A DNA stretch of 64,000 bases. It comes from Kutzneria viridogrisea (GTDB lineage Bacteria > Actinomycetota > Actinomycetes > Mycobacteriales > Pseudonocardiaceae). The first letter of the stretch is position 1, and every line of letters begins with the position of its first letter. The notes beneath the pieces were generated by a model, which did no database searches, was not told where the DNA came from, and saw only the letters and a program-made list of their open reading frames with translations. The translations under genes were made by a program, and so were the position numbers. Below, piece after piece: positions 9,134-19,532 of this stretch. The DNA lies in assembly GCA_014138725.1 (NCBI GenBank), contig JACJID010000005.1, positions 496,001 through 560,000 on the forward strand, in the 5' to 3' direction.

Positions 9134-11344
9134 GTGGCTGTGTCGTTGTGGGCGCACAGCGTCAACGACGCTGGCGCGCGGCACGGTCTTGCTGATCACG
9201 TGCGTCGCACCGCGGAGCTCGCGCGGCGGTTCGCCGAGCCGTTCGGCGCGGGGCCACTGGCAGAGGCGCTGGGCTTGTGGCATGACGCAGGCAAGGCTGA
9301 TTGTGGCTGGCAGCAACGACTTCTGGACGTTGAGGGAACAGACGGCCCGGTCGGGGGCAATCACAAGTCGCTGGGTGCGCGGGTGCTGCGGTCGGTCGCG
9401 GGGCCGATGGCGTTGGCGATCGAGGGCCACCACGGTGGCCTGCCCGACGTAGAGGCCCTGACCGAGCTGACCGAGGGCGATGGCGATCAGCAGACCCTGC
9501 ACCGGTTCTATGAGGCAGTGCCCGAAGCACGCGCGCTCGCCACCGGACCGGTGCTGGTGCCCGCTGGGTGGCGTCGTGATCCGCTGGTGGCGGAGATGGG
9601 GTTGCGTCTGGTGTTCTCGGCGCTGGTAGATGCCGACCACCTGGACACCGCCGCGCACTTCGCCTGCGCCGAGAACCCTGTGCTGGCGCCGGACACGGAC
9701 ATGGCGGGCTTGGCGGCACGGTTCGAGGAGACGCGGCGCCGGTTGCTGTCGGGGCGTCTGAGTTCGCCGGTCGATGAGGTGCGGGAGAAGCTGTACCAGG
9801 AGGTCGTGGGCAAGGCGCCCGGGCCGCTGGGGATCTACAAGCTTCCCGCGCCGACAGGGGCGGGCAAGACCATCACCGGCGCGGGGTTCGCGCTGCACCA
9901 CGCCGCGCACAACAGGCAGCGCCGCGTGATTATCGCGGTTCCCTTGATCGCGATCACCGAGCAGAACGCTGAGGTCTACCGCACCCTGCTCGGTAAGGAC
10001 GTCGTGTTGGAGCATCACTCCAACGCCGAGTTGGACGACGATCGTGCCCGGCTGGGAGCGGAGAACTGGGACGCGCCGGTGGTGGTCACCACCACGGTGC
10101 AGTTGTTCGACTCGCTGTTCGGGCGCAAGCCCGCACGGTCACGCAAGCTGCACCGGCTCGCTGGTGCGGTGATCGTGCTGGATGAGGTGCAGTTGCTGCC
10201 GATGCCGCTGCTGGCCCCGATCCTGGACGCGCTCAAGGTCCTCGTCGAGCACTTCAGGGTCACCGTGGTGCTGACCTCGGCCACGCAACCCGCGTTCGAA
10301 ACCCTGGGCGTCTGGCGGTCCCTGCGGCGTCGACCGGTGTGTCTGGTGGAGGACCCTGCCGCGTTGTTCACCGCGCTGCGTCGCGTCGACTACCGGTGGT
10401 CGATCAGTCCGCGACCCCAACTGGAGGAGGTAGCCGGCCAGGCCGCCGAACAGGATCAGGCGCTGGTCGTGGTCAACACCGTCGACCAGGCTCGCCGGTT
10501 CCTGCGCCTGCTCGATGCCACCGGCGCCGGACACGTGTGGCACCTGTCCACGCGCATGTGCCAGGCCCACCGCCGCGATGTCTTGGCGCGGATCCGGGCC
10601 GCGCTGGCTGAGGGTGACCCGATCCAGGTGGTGTCCACCCAGTTGATCGAGGCAGGAGTCGACGTCGACTTCCCCACCGTGTTCCGTGCCTTGGCGCCAG
10701 CGGAATCGCTGCAGCAGGCGGCCGGGCGGGCCAACCGGGAAGGCCGCCGCCCCGAAGGCGGGCAGGTCGTCGTCTTCGACGCCGCCGACACCACCATCCC
10801 CGCGTTCTACCGCACCGCTGTGGGTATCTGCCGCGTCCACTTCGGACCCGGAGTGGACAAGGCGGATCCCGACAATGTGGACGCCCTCGACTCCTACTAC
10901 CGGCACCTGTACCAGGCCATCGACCTCGACCATGCCGAGCGCGGCAGGACGATCCAGGACAACCGGGCCCGGCTGCGGTTCCAGGCCGTGGCCGACGGCC
11001 CGCTGCGCGACGGCGGTGCCGGGGCGGGCCGTGACGCGGCGCTGGCGTTCCGGATGCTCGATGACGACACGGTACCGGTGGTGGTCACCGGCTACCGCGA
11101 CACCGACCACGTCACCGGGCTGCTGGATCAGATCCGTGCCACCCACGGTGCCCGCCGAGACCTGTTCCGCGCCCTGCAGCCCTACCTGGTGTCCCTGCCC
11201 CGGCACCTGGTCACCGACCCCGCCCTCGCCGCGCTGTGCCGGCCTGTGGTGGGCGAGCACGGAGGCCTGCTCGAGTGGTGCGGGGACTACGACCAGCGGC
11301 TGGGCATCGACGAAGGCCAGATCGGGAAGGACAGCGTGTGGTGA
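9134..11344 (+). CDS. cas3: Cas3 helicase-nuclease (type I-C)
   Basis: Interference enzyme recruited by Cascade to unwind and degrade target DNA. The N-terminal HD nuclease domain shows ARHGLADHVRRTA, LWHDAGK and a GHHGGLPD block. The SF2 helicase follows with Walker A PTGAGKT, VLDEVQLLP (DExx box), TSATQ, QLIEAGVDVDF and QQAAGRANREGR (motif VI). HD and helicase are fused in one chain of about 736 residues, as usual for I-C. I prefer GTG 9134 because GGGGG lies eight bases before it; in-frame GTGs at 9077 and 9128 are alternatives. It is the first cas gene and overlaps cas5. Confidence 0.95.
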   Translation: MAVSLWAHSVNDAGARHGLADHVRRTAELARRFAEPFGAGPLAEALGLWHDAGKADCGWQQRLLDVEGTDGPVGGNHKSLGARVLRSVAGPMALAIEGHHGGLPDVEALTELTEGDGDQQTLHRFYEAVPEARALATGPVLVPAGWRRDPLVAEMGLRLVFSALVDADHLDTAAHFACAENPVLAPDTDMAGLAARFEETRRRLLSGRLSSPVDEVREKLYQEVVGKAPGPLGIYKLPAPTGAGKTITGAGFALHHAAHNRQRRVIIAVPLIAITEQNAEVYRTLLGKDVVLEHHSNAELDDDRARLGAENWDAPVVVTTTVQLFDSLFGRKPARSRKLHRLAGAVIVLDEVQLLPMPLLAPILDALKVLVEHFRVTVVLTSATQPAFETLGVWRSLRRRPVCLVEDPAALFTALRRVDYRWSISPRPQLEEVAGQAAEQDQALVVVNTVDQARRFLRLLDATGAGHVWHLSTRMCQAHRRDVLARIRAALAEGDPIQVVSTQLIEAGVDVDFPTVFRALAPAESLQQAAGRANREGRRPEGGQVVVFDAADTTIPAFYRTAVGICRVHFGPGVDKADPDNVDALDSYYRHLYQAIDLDHAERGRTIQDNRARLRFQAVADGPLRDGGAGAGRDAALAFRMLDDDTVPVVVTGYRDTDHVTGLLDQIRATHGARRDLFRALQPYLVSLPRHLVTDPALAALCRPVVGEHGGLLEWCGDYDQRLGIDEGQIGKDSVW

Positions 11345-12003
11345 GTCTGGATCTACCGCGCTCGCAGCGGGGAGCCCCACCCGTGGTGGTGCAGGTCTGG
11401 GGTGAGGCGGCCTTGTTCACCCGTCCTGAGCTCAAGGCCGAGCGGGTGAGCTATCCGGTGATGACCCCCTCGGCCGCGGTCGGTGTGCTGGAGTCGATCT
11501 ACTGGAAACCGGAGTTCTCCTGGCGGGTGGTGGCCATCGAGGTCCTCAACGAGATCACGCAGTTCACCCAGCGCCGCAACGAGACCACCGACCTGGTGTC
11601 CCTGGCTGATGCCGCCCGAGGCACCCGCCGCGTGGATACCGTGGCCAACCGGGTGCAACGCAACGCGGTGTGCCTGCGTGATGTCGCCTACCGCATCCAC
11701 GGCCACGTCCAGCTACGCGACCACGCCACCAAGCCCGAGGCCGCCTACCGCGACCAGTTCCGCCGCCGCGTCACCCGCGGCAGCTGTTTCTCCCAGCCCT
11801 ACCTGGGAACCCGGGAGTTCACCGCCTTCTTCGGTGACCCCGCCGAACCCGAACACCCCATCGCGCGCAGCGAGGACCTGGGCGTCATGCTGCACAGCGT
11901 CACCCACTCCAGTCCGCCCTCGTTCACCTGGTTCACCGCGCGGCTGGACCGTGGTGTGCTGCACGTGCCCGAGCACGGGATCCCCGGCGGAGGCGGGAAC
12001 TGA
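11338..12003 (+). CDS. cas5c: Cas5 (Cas5c/Cas5d, type I-C)
   Basis: RAMP-family Cascade subunit of about 221 residues. In type I-C, which lacks Cas6, this protein processes pre-crRNA and keeps hold of the 5' handle. The segment MTPSAAVGVLESIYWKPEF is characteristic of the I-C Cas5 group. Start is GTG 11338 or 11341, both in frame after a GGGAAGGA, overlapping the end of cas3. It ends in a TGATG overlap with cas8c, so translation of the whole Cascade operon is coupled. Confidence 0.93.
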   Translation: MVSLDLPRSQRGAPPVVVQVWGEAALFTRPELKAERVSYPVMTPSAAVGVLESIYWKPEFSWRVVAIEVLNEITQFTQRRNETTDLVSLADAARGTRRVDTVANRVQRNAVCLRDVAYRIHGHVQLRDHATKPEAAYRDQFRRRVTRGSCFSQPYLGTREFTAFFGDPAEPEHPIARSEDLGVMLHSVTHSSPPSFTWFTARLDRGVLHVPEHGIPGGGGN

Positions 12004-13739
12004 TGCTGTTGCAGCGCCTGGCCGCCTACGCCGCCGCCGACCCCGCCACCGCGCCGTTTCACCGGTCCCGGTTGTTCAGCTGGCACCTGGACCTCGATCG
12101 GGACGGCCGCCCCCGCTCACCGGACCTGCTGCCACTGACGCGGACTGATGCCAAGGGCCGGGTCAGCGGTGTCCCGCACACCGTGCCCATCGCGGTCCGC
12201 ACGTCTGGCGTCGCGGCGAACCTGGCCGCCGACGACGTGCAGTACGTGCTGGGCTGGCACGACCCAGACGGCAAACCGGAGCGTGCCGCCCAGTGCCTGC
12301 AGGCGTTCAGCGCGCTCAGCCAGCAGTGGGCCGACAGCGAGCACGGGCGCGATGACCCGGTCGCGCGGGCCGTGGCCCGGTTCTACCGCGACGGCCACCA
12401 CACCGCGATCACCCGTGCCGAGACCGCGACCGCCAAGCAGGGTGTGCTGATCACCGTCGAGGGCCAGCCCGCCTACCAAGCCCCCTCCGCCGCGCCGTTC
12501 TGGGCCGGAGAGGTGGCGCGGCGCAAGGGCGACGGGGTCAGCGGCCTGTGCCTGGTGTGCGCCACGAGCGGACCGCTGCTGGATACCGTGCCCGGTAAGG
12601 TGCCCGCCCGCCTCGTGCCCGGTGCCAGTAACGACGCCGCCCTGGTCAGCATCAACGAACGCGTCTTCGGCTACGACCTGAGCACCCAGCTGGCCTGCAC
12701 CCCGGTGTGCCTGACCTGCGGTGAGGCCGTCACCGCTGGGCTGACTGGTGTGCTGTCCTCCCCACACGCCACCTCCTACGGCGGCCAGGACAGTCGCATG
12801 GCCTGGTGGGTCACCGACGCCGTCGAGTTCGACGTGATGACCCTGCTGGATCGCCCCGACCCTGAGGCGGTGAACCGGCTGCTGCACGCGGTGCACGAGG
12901 GCCGCTTGCCGCCGGAGTTCGACACCGCGCGGTTCTGCTCGCTGACCGTCGGCGGGAACATCGCCCGGGTGATGGTCCGCGATTGGCTGGAAACCCCACT
13001 CGCTCACGTCGCGGACGCTGTTGCCGCCTGGCTCGCCGACAGCGAGATCACCCCGACCTGGCCCACTGGCCGCACCCACCACGGCCTGGGCCAGATGACG
13101 CTGGCCACCGGACGCTGGCAGCGGCAAGCCAAGCGCTACGCCGACTTCGGCGCCAAGGGCGCCGACCGGCCCACCGGGGCGCACCGCGACCTGCTCAAGG
13201 CTGCGCTGCGCCACGCCGTGCTCCCGCCCTCCCTGCTGGTGCACCTGCTCAACCGGATCCGCACCGACGGCCACCTCGACGATGCCCGCGCCGCCCTACT
13301 GCGGCTGGCCCTGCTGCGCTCCCCCACCGTCACGGAGAACCCCATGCCCGGACTCGACCCCACCAACACCACCCCCGCTTACGTGGCCGGACGCGCATTC
13401 GCCGCACTGGAAGCCCTGCAGTACGACGTCACCGCGGGCAAGGTCAACACCACCTACGCCGACCGCTACTTCGCCGGCGCGATCACCAACCCCCGTGCCG
13501 CGCTGGTCAACGGCCGCAAGGACGCCAACGCCTGGCTGCGCAAACTCCGCCGCACCCGCGGCGGGGCCGCGGTCAATCACGAGAAGACCCTCGACGAGCT
13601 GTTCGGGCTGCTCACCGCCCAGGGCGGCATCCCCGCCCGCGTCACCATCGCCCAGCAGGCGCTGTTCCTGCTGGGCTACCACCACCAGCGGGCCCACCGC
13701 TTCGCCACCCTCACCCGTTCCCAGGAGACCCCGGCATGA
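12003..13739 (+). CDS. cas8c: Cas8c large subunit (Csd1)
   Basis: Large Cascade subunit of type I-C, 578 residues, responsible for PAM recognition and start of R-loop formation. It begins MLLQRLAAYAAADPATAPF, typical of Csd1, and contains two CxxC pairs (CLVCA and CLTCG) that may bind zinc. Its 3' quarter also encodes the small subunit Cas11c from an internal start (listed separately). Start overlaps the cas5 stop (TGATG) and the end overlaps cas7 (ATGA). Confidence 0.92.
   Translation: MLLQRLAAYAAADPATAPFHRSRLFSWHLDLDRDGRPRSPDLLPLTRTDAKGRVSGVPHTVPIAVRTSGVAANLAADDVQYVLGWHDPDGKPERAAQCLQAFSALSQQWADSEHGRDDPVARAVARFYRDGHHTAITRAETATAKQGVLITVEGQPAYQAPSAAPFWAGEVARRKGDGVSGLCLVCATSGPLLDTVPGKVPARLVPGASNDAALVSINERVFGYDLSTQLACTPVCLTCGEAVTAGLTGVLSSPHATSYGGQDSRMAWWVTDAVEFDVMTLLDRPDPEAVNRLLHAVHEGRLPPEFDTARFCSLTVGGNIARVMVRDWLETPLAHVADAVAAWLADSEITPTWPTGRTHHGLGQMTLATGRWQRQAKRYADFGAKGADRPTGAHRDLLKAALRHAVLPPSLLVHLLNRIRTDGHLDDARAALLRLALLRSPTVTENPMPGLDPTNTTPAYVAGRAFAALEALQYDVTAGKVNTTYADRYFAGAITNPRAALVNGRKDANAWLRKLRRTRGGAAVNHEKTLDELFGLLTAQGGIPARVTIAQQALFLLGYHHQRAHRFATLTRSQETPA
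13344..13739 (+). CDS. cas11c: Internal small subunit Cas11c within cas8c
   Basis: An in-frame ATG at 13344 inside cas8c is preceded by GGAG six bases upstream and would yield a 131-residue, mainly helical protein (MPGLDPTNTTPAYVAGRAF onward). In type I-C, I-B and I-D systems the small Cascade subunit is known to be made by internal initiation near the 3' end of the large-subunit gene. Size, position and ribosome binding site match that pattern. Direct proof that it is translated here is not available. Confidence 0.75.
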   Translation: MPGLDPTNTTPAYVAGRAFAALEALQYDVTAGKVNTTYADRYFAGAITNPRAALVNGRKDANAWLRKLRRTRGGAAVNHEKTLDELFGLLTAQGGIPARVTIAQQALFLLGYHHQRAHRFATLTRSQETPA

Positions 13740-14623
13740 CCCAGCCGCACCTCGACCCCGCCGTCCGCCACGACATCGTGTTCCTGTTCGACGTCACCGA
13801 CGGCAACCCCAACGGCGACCCGGACGCGGGCAACCGGCCCCGCGTCGACGACGAATCCGGGCAGGGCTTGGTGACCGACGTCGCGCTCAAGCGCAAGCTG
13901 CGCGACACCCTCGCCCTCGCCGCCGGGGACGACGAGCGCTACGGGATCTTCGTGCAGGCCGGGTACGCCCTCAACCCCCGCCTGGAAGCCTCCTACGAGG
14001 CCACCGGCCTCAAGCTCGGCGCGAAGATCACCCGGGAGGAGGCAGAGCGGGCCCGGGCGTGGCTGTCTGAGCGCTACGTCGACATCCGCCTGTTCGGCGC
14101 CGTGCTGTCGGTGGGCAAGACCGGGGCGCTCGGGCAGGTCCGCGGGCCCCTGCAGGTCGGCATGGCCCGCAGCATCGACCCGGTCTTCCCCATCGAGCAC
14201 GCCATCACCCGCGTCACCCAGACCCGCCAGGAGGACATCGACAAGGGCGAGTCCACCGAGATGGGCGGCAAGTGGACCATCCCCTACGGCCTGTACAAGG
14301 CCGAGCTGTACTACTCGGCCACCCGCGGCACCCAGACCGGCGTGACCGCCCGCGACTTCGAGCTGCTGTACCGCTCACTGGAGATGATGTTCGACCACGA
14401 CCGGTCCGCCACCCGCGGCACCCTGGCACCTCGGGGCCTGTACGTGTTCTCCCACGCCGACGCGTTCGGCTCCGCTCCCGCCCACGCCCTCACCGAGCGC
14501 GTCACCGTCACCCGCGCCAGTGCCGACCCCGAGCAGCCTCCGCGCTGCTTCGCGGACTACGTCGTCAGCGTCGAGGACAACGGCCTGCCCACCGGCGTGC
14601 ACCTGAGCAAGATCATCGGCTGA
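13736..14623 (+). CDS. cas7c: Cas7 backbone subunit (Csd2)
   Basis: Cascade backbone protein of 295 residues that polymerises along the crRNA spacer. It begins with the Csd2-type FLFDVTDGNPNGDPDAGNRP and has the expected MGGKWTIPYGLYKAELYYSA segment of the RAMP core. ATG 13736 overlaps the stop of cas8c. Position after cas8c and before cas4 is the canonical I-C order. Confidence 0.95.
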   Translation: MTQPHLDPAVRHDIVFLFDVTDGNPNGDPDAGNRPRVDDESGQGLVTDVALKRKLRDTLALAAGDDERYGIFVQAGYALNPRLEASYEATGLKLGAKITREEAERARAWLSERYVDIRLFGAVLSVGKTGALGQVRGPLQVGMARSIDPVFPIEHAITRVTQTRQEDIDKGESTEMGGKWTIPYGLYKAELYYSATRGTQTGVTARDFELLYRSLEMMFDHDRSATRGTLAPRGLYVFSHADAFGSAPAHALTERVTVTRASADPEQPPRCFADYVVSVEDNGLPTGVHLSKIIG

Positions 14624-14631
14624 ACCGCGTC

Positions 14632-15265
14632 GTGCCCGACCCTGCCACCGCCGCTCACCCGCGCAGTGTCCCGATCTCTGCGCTGGAGCACTACGCCTAC
14701 TGCCCACGTCAGGCCGCGCTCATCCACGCCGAGTCCTACTTCGAGTCCAATCTCGACACCGTCCGCGGCGACCTCGCCCACGCCGCGGTTGACAAGGTCG
14801 GCCCCGGCAGCGACCGGCGCGGGACCCCGGTGTGGCGGTCCCTGCCGGTCTGGCACGACGAGCTGGGCATCCACGGCGTGTGCGACATCGTCCAGTTCGA
14901 TGGTCACGGACACCCGCACCCGGTCGAGCACAAGTCCGGCCGCTACCACCCCGGAGGGCCCGCGGACCTGCAACTGGCCGCCCAGGTGCTGTGCCTGCGC
15001 GCGATGTTCCAGGCCGAGGTGCCCTTCGGGGTGATCTTCTCCGGACGCGACCGGCGCCGCCACCAGGTCGAGGTCGACGACGACCTCGCAGCCCGCGTCG
15101 TGCAGACGGCCACCGCGGTACGCGACCTGCTCACCGCCGCCGAACTGCCCCCGCGGGCATCGCAGGCCCGGTGCCGCCGCTGCTCTCTGCGACCGGGCTG
15201 CGTGCCGGAGCTGCCCGCCACCGTCGCCACCACCTTGTTCACCCCGCGCGCCCCCGGAGACTGGG

Positions 15266-15273
<8 letters not shown>
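14632..15273 (+). CDS. cas4: Cas4 adaptation nuclease
   Basis: Fe-S RecB-like nuclease of about 213 residues that trims and orients prespacers by their PAM. The N-terminal ALEHYAYCPRQAAL carries the first cluster Cys; the C-terminal group CRRCSLRPGC carries the others. The nuclease core is seen in HGVCDIVQF and HPVEHKSGRY, matching the conserved Asp and ExK residues. GTG 14632, eight bases after the cas7 stop, is the first plausible start. It overlaps cas1 by eight bases, as expected for the Cas4-Cas1 adaptation complex. Confidence 0.92.
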
Positions 15274-16572
<1,299 letters not shown>

Positions 16573-16772
16573 CAGCGCGCTACCCCACACGCCTGAGCGG
16601 CGCACACGCGGGTACGACTAGATGCGTGAGTGCGTGGGCTGGGATGATCTTCGTCAGGCAGCCAACTTGGGCAGGTCGCTGCCGTGAGTTGCCGGGGTAC
16701 ATAGCCCTGCGCCGGCTCCCGCAGGCTGCGTAATGTGCGCGGGGACCACAGCCACGGGCATCGCCTGTATGT

Positions 16773-16902
16773 GGTTCGGAACCCCGGGCGTGACGCGGCA
16801 CGCCGGGAGGTTCCGAACCTGATCACGGCGTGTCATCTCATTGTGCGGGATTCTCGTCGCTCTTCCCTTCGGCTAGCCTGGTGTTTCCGCTGCTCACGCA
16901 GC
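16773..16902 (+). promoter_or_regulatory. Leader of CRISPR array 2
   Basis: Clearly homologous to leader 1. GGTTCGGAACC (16773-16783) pairs with GGTTCCGAACC (16809-16819), and GGCACGCC (16797-16804) pairs with GGCGTGTC (16827-16834). The final arm again ends 68 bases before the first repeat, while the bases between differ more. Between cas2 and this leader (16573-16772) I see no gene. Confidence 0.75.
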
Positions 16903-17881
16903 GCAGCACCGGCTCTCCCGAGCCGGTGAGGATCGCAACGCCGAGGTCGGGGTGACCGCGATCAGGGTGTGCAGGCAGCACCGGCTCTCCCGAGCCGGTG
17001 AGGATCGCAACCAGGTTCCGAGCGGCTCTACCTACCGGGCCGGGAGGCAGCACCGGCTCTCCCGAGCCGGTGAGGATCGCAACACGACGTCGGGGCCAAC
17101 GCGGTACACGGTGTGGCGGGCAGCACCGGCTCTCCCGAGCCGGTGAGGATCGCAACCCGCCCTTGTGCTGCTCGTCGACGTACGGGGTGTCGGCAGCACC
17201 GGCTCTCCCGAGCCGGTGAGGATCGCAACTGCATCATCGCCTGGATCGCGGTCGGCAACGTCGGCAGCACCGGCTCTCCCGAGCCGGTGAGGATCGCAAC
17301 AGCGGTGCCCTTGCTGTGCCAGCGTCCTGGTTCCCGCAGCACCGGCTCTCCCGAGCCGGTGAGGATCGCAACATGGTGCCGCACCGGGGGAATCCTCAGC
17401 CTCCTAGAGCAGCACCGGCTCTCCCGAGCCGGTGAGGATCGCAACTTCGTCACGGCGGACGCTCCTTCGGCGGCGATCCCAGCAGCACCGGCTCTCCCGA
17501 GCCGGTGAGGATCGCAACGGTGATGTAGAGCGTGCGCAGGTTGCGGGACACTGGCAGCACCGGCTCTCCCGAGCCGGTGAGGATCGCAACATCCGCACCC
17601 AGTCCACGATCGGACACCGGGATCCAGGCAGCACCGGCTCTCCCGAGCCGGTGAGGATCGCAACGTCTTGTTGAACTCGGAGCGCAGCCAGCCGCCCAAG
17701 CAGCACCGGCTCTCCCGAGCCGGTGAGGATCGCAACAACCAGCGGTGGGCTGAGTTCCGGGACGGCCTGGACGCAGCACCGGCTCCACCAAGCCGGTGAG
17801 GATTGCAACGGCGGCCGCGTCCTGCTCGGTTTCGTCCCGCAGGCGCAGCACCGGCTCCGCAAAGCCAGTGAGGATTGCAAC
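16903..17881 (+). CRISPR. CRISPR array 2, 14 recognisable repeats
   Basis: Fourteen 37-bp repeats with 34-37-bp spacers. They differ from array 1 in the loop: CTCTCCCGAG in place of CTCTCCGGAG. Repeats 1-12 are identical; those at 17773 and 17845 are changed and end ATTGCAAC. Direction and leader geometry match array 1, so both can be served by the Cas operon between them. Confidence 0.97.
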
Positions 17882-17916
17882 CGCAAGACCGCGCTCACCA
17901 TCCTCGACGACACCAA

Positions 17917-18027
17917 GACAGCACAGGCTCCACCGAGCTGGCTGGGATCTCGCATCCAGCCAGGACTGCACGTGTGTATCTGCCTGAGAGGCAGCGCCAG
18001 CTTTGCGGAGCTGGTAGTCGGCATGGA
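17917..18027 (+). repeat. Two strongly decayed CRISPR repeats
   Basis: Continuing the 72-73-bp spacing beyond array 2, a repeat-like block at about 17917-17953 (cagcacaggctccaccgagc) and another at 17991-18027 (gcagcgccagctttgcggag) keep the stem-loop pattern but have lost most of the 3' handle. They look like ancient trailer-end units that no longer work. Nothing gene-like lies between here and 18226. Confidence 0.6.
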
Positions 18028-18225
18028 GGCAGGCAAGGGTGCATGCCCAGGTGCCGAGTGGCTGTGGGCATACGTGGAGGTCTTGGTGGTCTTCCCTTCT
18101 CTGGTCGGTTTGGCTGGCGTGGCGCTGGTGGCAGCCCACGTGGCCTGCGGAGAGCCTTGACGGCCAACAGCGGGGAAGTCCTCAACCGGTTGAGGTTGAG
18201 GGTTCCCTCGCGACATGTCTGTTGT

Positions 18226-19437
18226 TCAGAAGGAAATGACGAGCCTGCTGTCGTGCTTGTCGATCGTATGCCCGGAGTCGAGCTGGCTAGCGGGCGTGCC
18301 CGCCGGGTAGGCCGTGATCACCGGCAGGGCGTCGCGATCGGTACTCCAGGCCCGGATCTGGTCGCTGATGCGGTCGGCGAGCTGCTGCCCGGCACGGCCG
18401 TGGCCGATCGCGCCCAGCTCGAACTGGGCCGCTCCGCCGTCGGTGGCCCGGCGGCGCAGCGCGAAGTAGGCCAGCGAGTCGTGCTCGACCAGGGCTGGGC
18501 TGCGGAACCGGATCGCCGGGGTACACAGGCCGGTGTCAACGGCCTCCTGGTCCGCGGAGATGAAGCAGGTGCCCGGCTCGGTGGCGGTTAGACGCAGCCA
18601 GACTCCGTCGAAGGACTCGTTCCCGCCGACAGTGACGCCCGACCACGCTTCGACCTTCGGTGCATCTAGTACGCCCCGCAATCGGTCTTGGTCAACGTCC
18701 TGGTCGACGTCCCATAGCAGCGTGACCAGGTTGCCGGGATCGGGGTGGCCGGTGCGTTCGCCGTCCTGGCCGAGCATCGGCACGAACCCGCACAGGTGCA
18801 CCGAGTCTGACCGCAGCGAGTTGTCCTCGCGGACGAAGGCCACCGACCGGGTCTGGCCCCGCCACCGCAGCGGTATCACCAGCCGCCCGCCCGGCGCCAG
18901 CTGCTCCCACCAGGCCGCGGGGATGTCCCAGGAACCCACGGTGGCGATGATCCGGTGATAGGGGGCGTGTTCGGTCGCGCCCACTGCCCCGTCCCGGGTG
19001 AACACGCGCACCCGCTGGTAGCCGGTGGCGTCCAGGTTCTCCCGGGCCTGCGCGGTCACCTCGTCGTCGATGTCGACCGTGGCTACCTGGCCGTCCTCGC
19101 CGGCCAGGTCGGCCAGCAGCGCGGCGTTGTAGCCGGTGCCCGCGCCGATCTCCAGCACGCGCTGGCCGGGCCGGATGTCGAGCTGGTCGAGCATCATCGC
19201 GACGATGCGCGGTACCGAGGCGCAGCTCAGCGCCGTGCCGTCGCTGGCGCGCTTGGTGATCACCGCCATGTCGGCGTAGGCGTCGGTGACATCGGCGGCC
19301 GGAACGAACCGGTGACGCGGAACCGTACGCAGCACCTGCTCGACGTGTTCGCAGCGGGCGTGGCCGGCGAGCCGGATGTCGTCGACCATGCGGGCGCGCA
19401 GCGCCTCGGGCGAGGTGGCGGTGCTCGGGGAGTTCAT
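18226..19437 (-). CDS. FxLD-system methyltransferase (PCMT-like)
   Basis: A 403-residue protein of the L-isoaspartate O-methyltransferase type found in FxLD lanthipeptide clusters. The SAM-binding GxGxG loop is in VLEIGAGTGYNAALLADL; CASVPRIVAMML corresponds to the substrate-recognition region. A C-terminal extension of roughly 180 residues is typical of the lanthipeptide-associated group. Relatives methylate Asp in the modified peptide, which then rearranges to aspartimide or isoaspartate. The precursor here has an Asp-Gly pair that would be a natural target. ATG 19437 follows GGAAGGA. It is the last gene of the cluster. Confidence 0.85.
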   Translation of the reverse strand: MNSPSTATSPEALRARMVDDIRLAGHARCEHVEQVLRTVPRHRFVPAADVTDAYADMAVITKRASDGTALSCASVPRIVAMMLDQLDIRPGQRVLEIGAGTGYNAALLADLAGEDGQVATVDIDDEVTAQARENLDATGYQRVRVFTRDGAVGATEHAPYHRIIATVGSWDIPAAWWEQLAPGGRLVIPLRWRGQTRSVAFVREDNSLRSDSVHLCGFVPMLGQDGERTGHPDPGNLVTLLWDVDQDVDQDRLRGVLDAPKVEAWSGVTVGGNESFDGVWLRLTATEPGTCFISADQEAVDTGLCTPAIRFRSPALVEHDSLAYFALRRRATDGGAAQFELGAIGHGRAGQQLADRISDQIRAWSTDRDALPVITAYPAGTPASQLDSGHTIDKHDSRLVISF

Positions 19438-19532
19438 CGTGTCCTTCCAGGAAGGGGGCCGCCTGCCAACGCAGCCCGGCGAATCGAGCCTATCCAGTTG
19501 ATCGTGGTGAGCTGTGGTGGTTGCAGCGGGTG

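Noticed and set aside
16838-18216. Open frames across CRISPR array 2 in several directions
   Set aside because: Same reason: the peptides follow the repeat unit and have no start signals.
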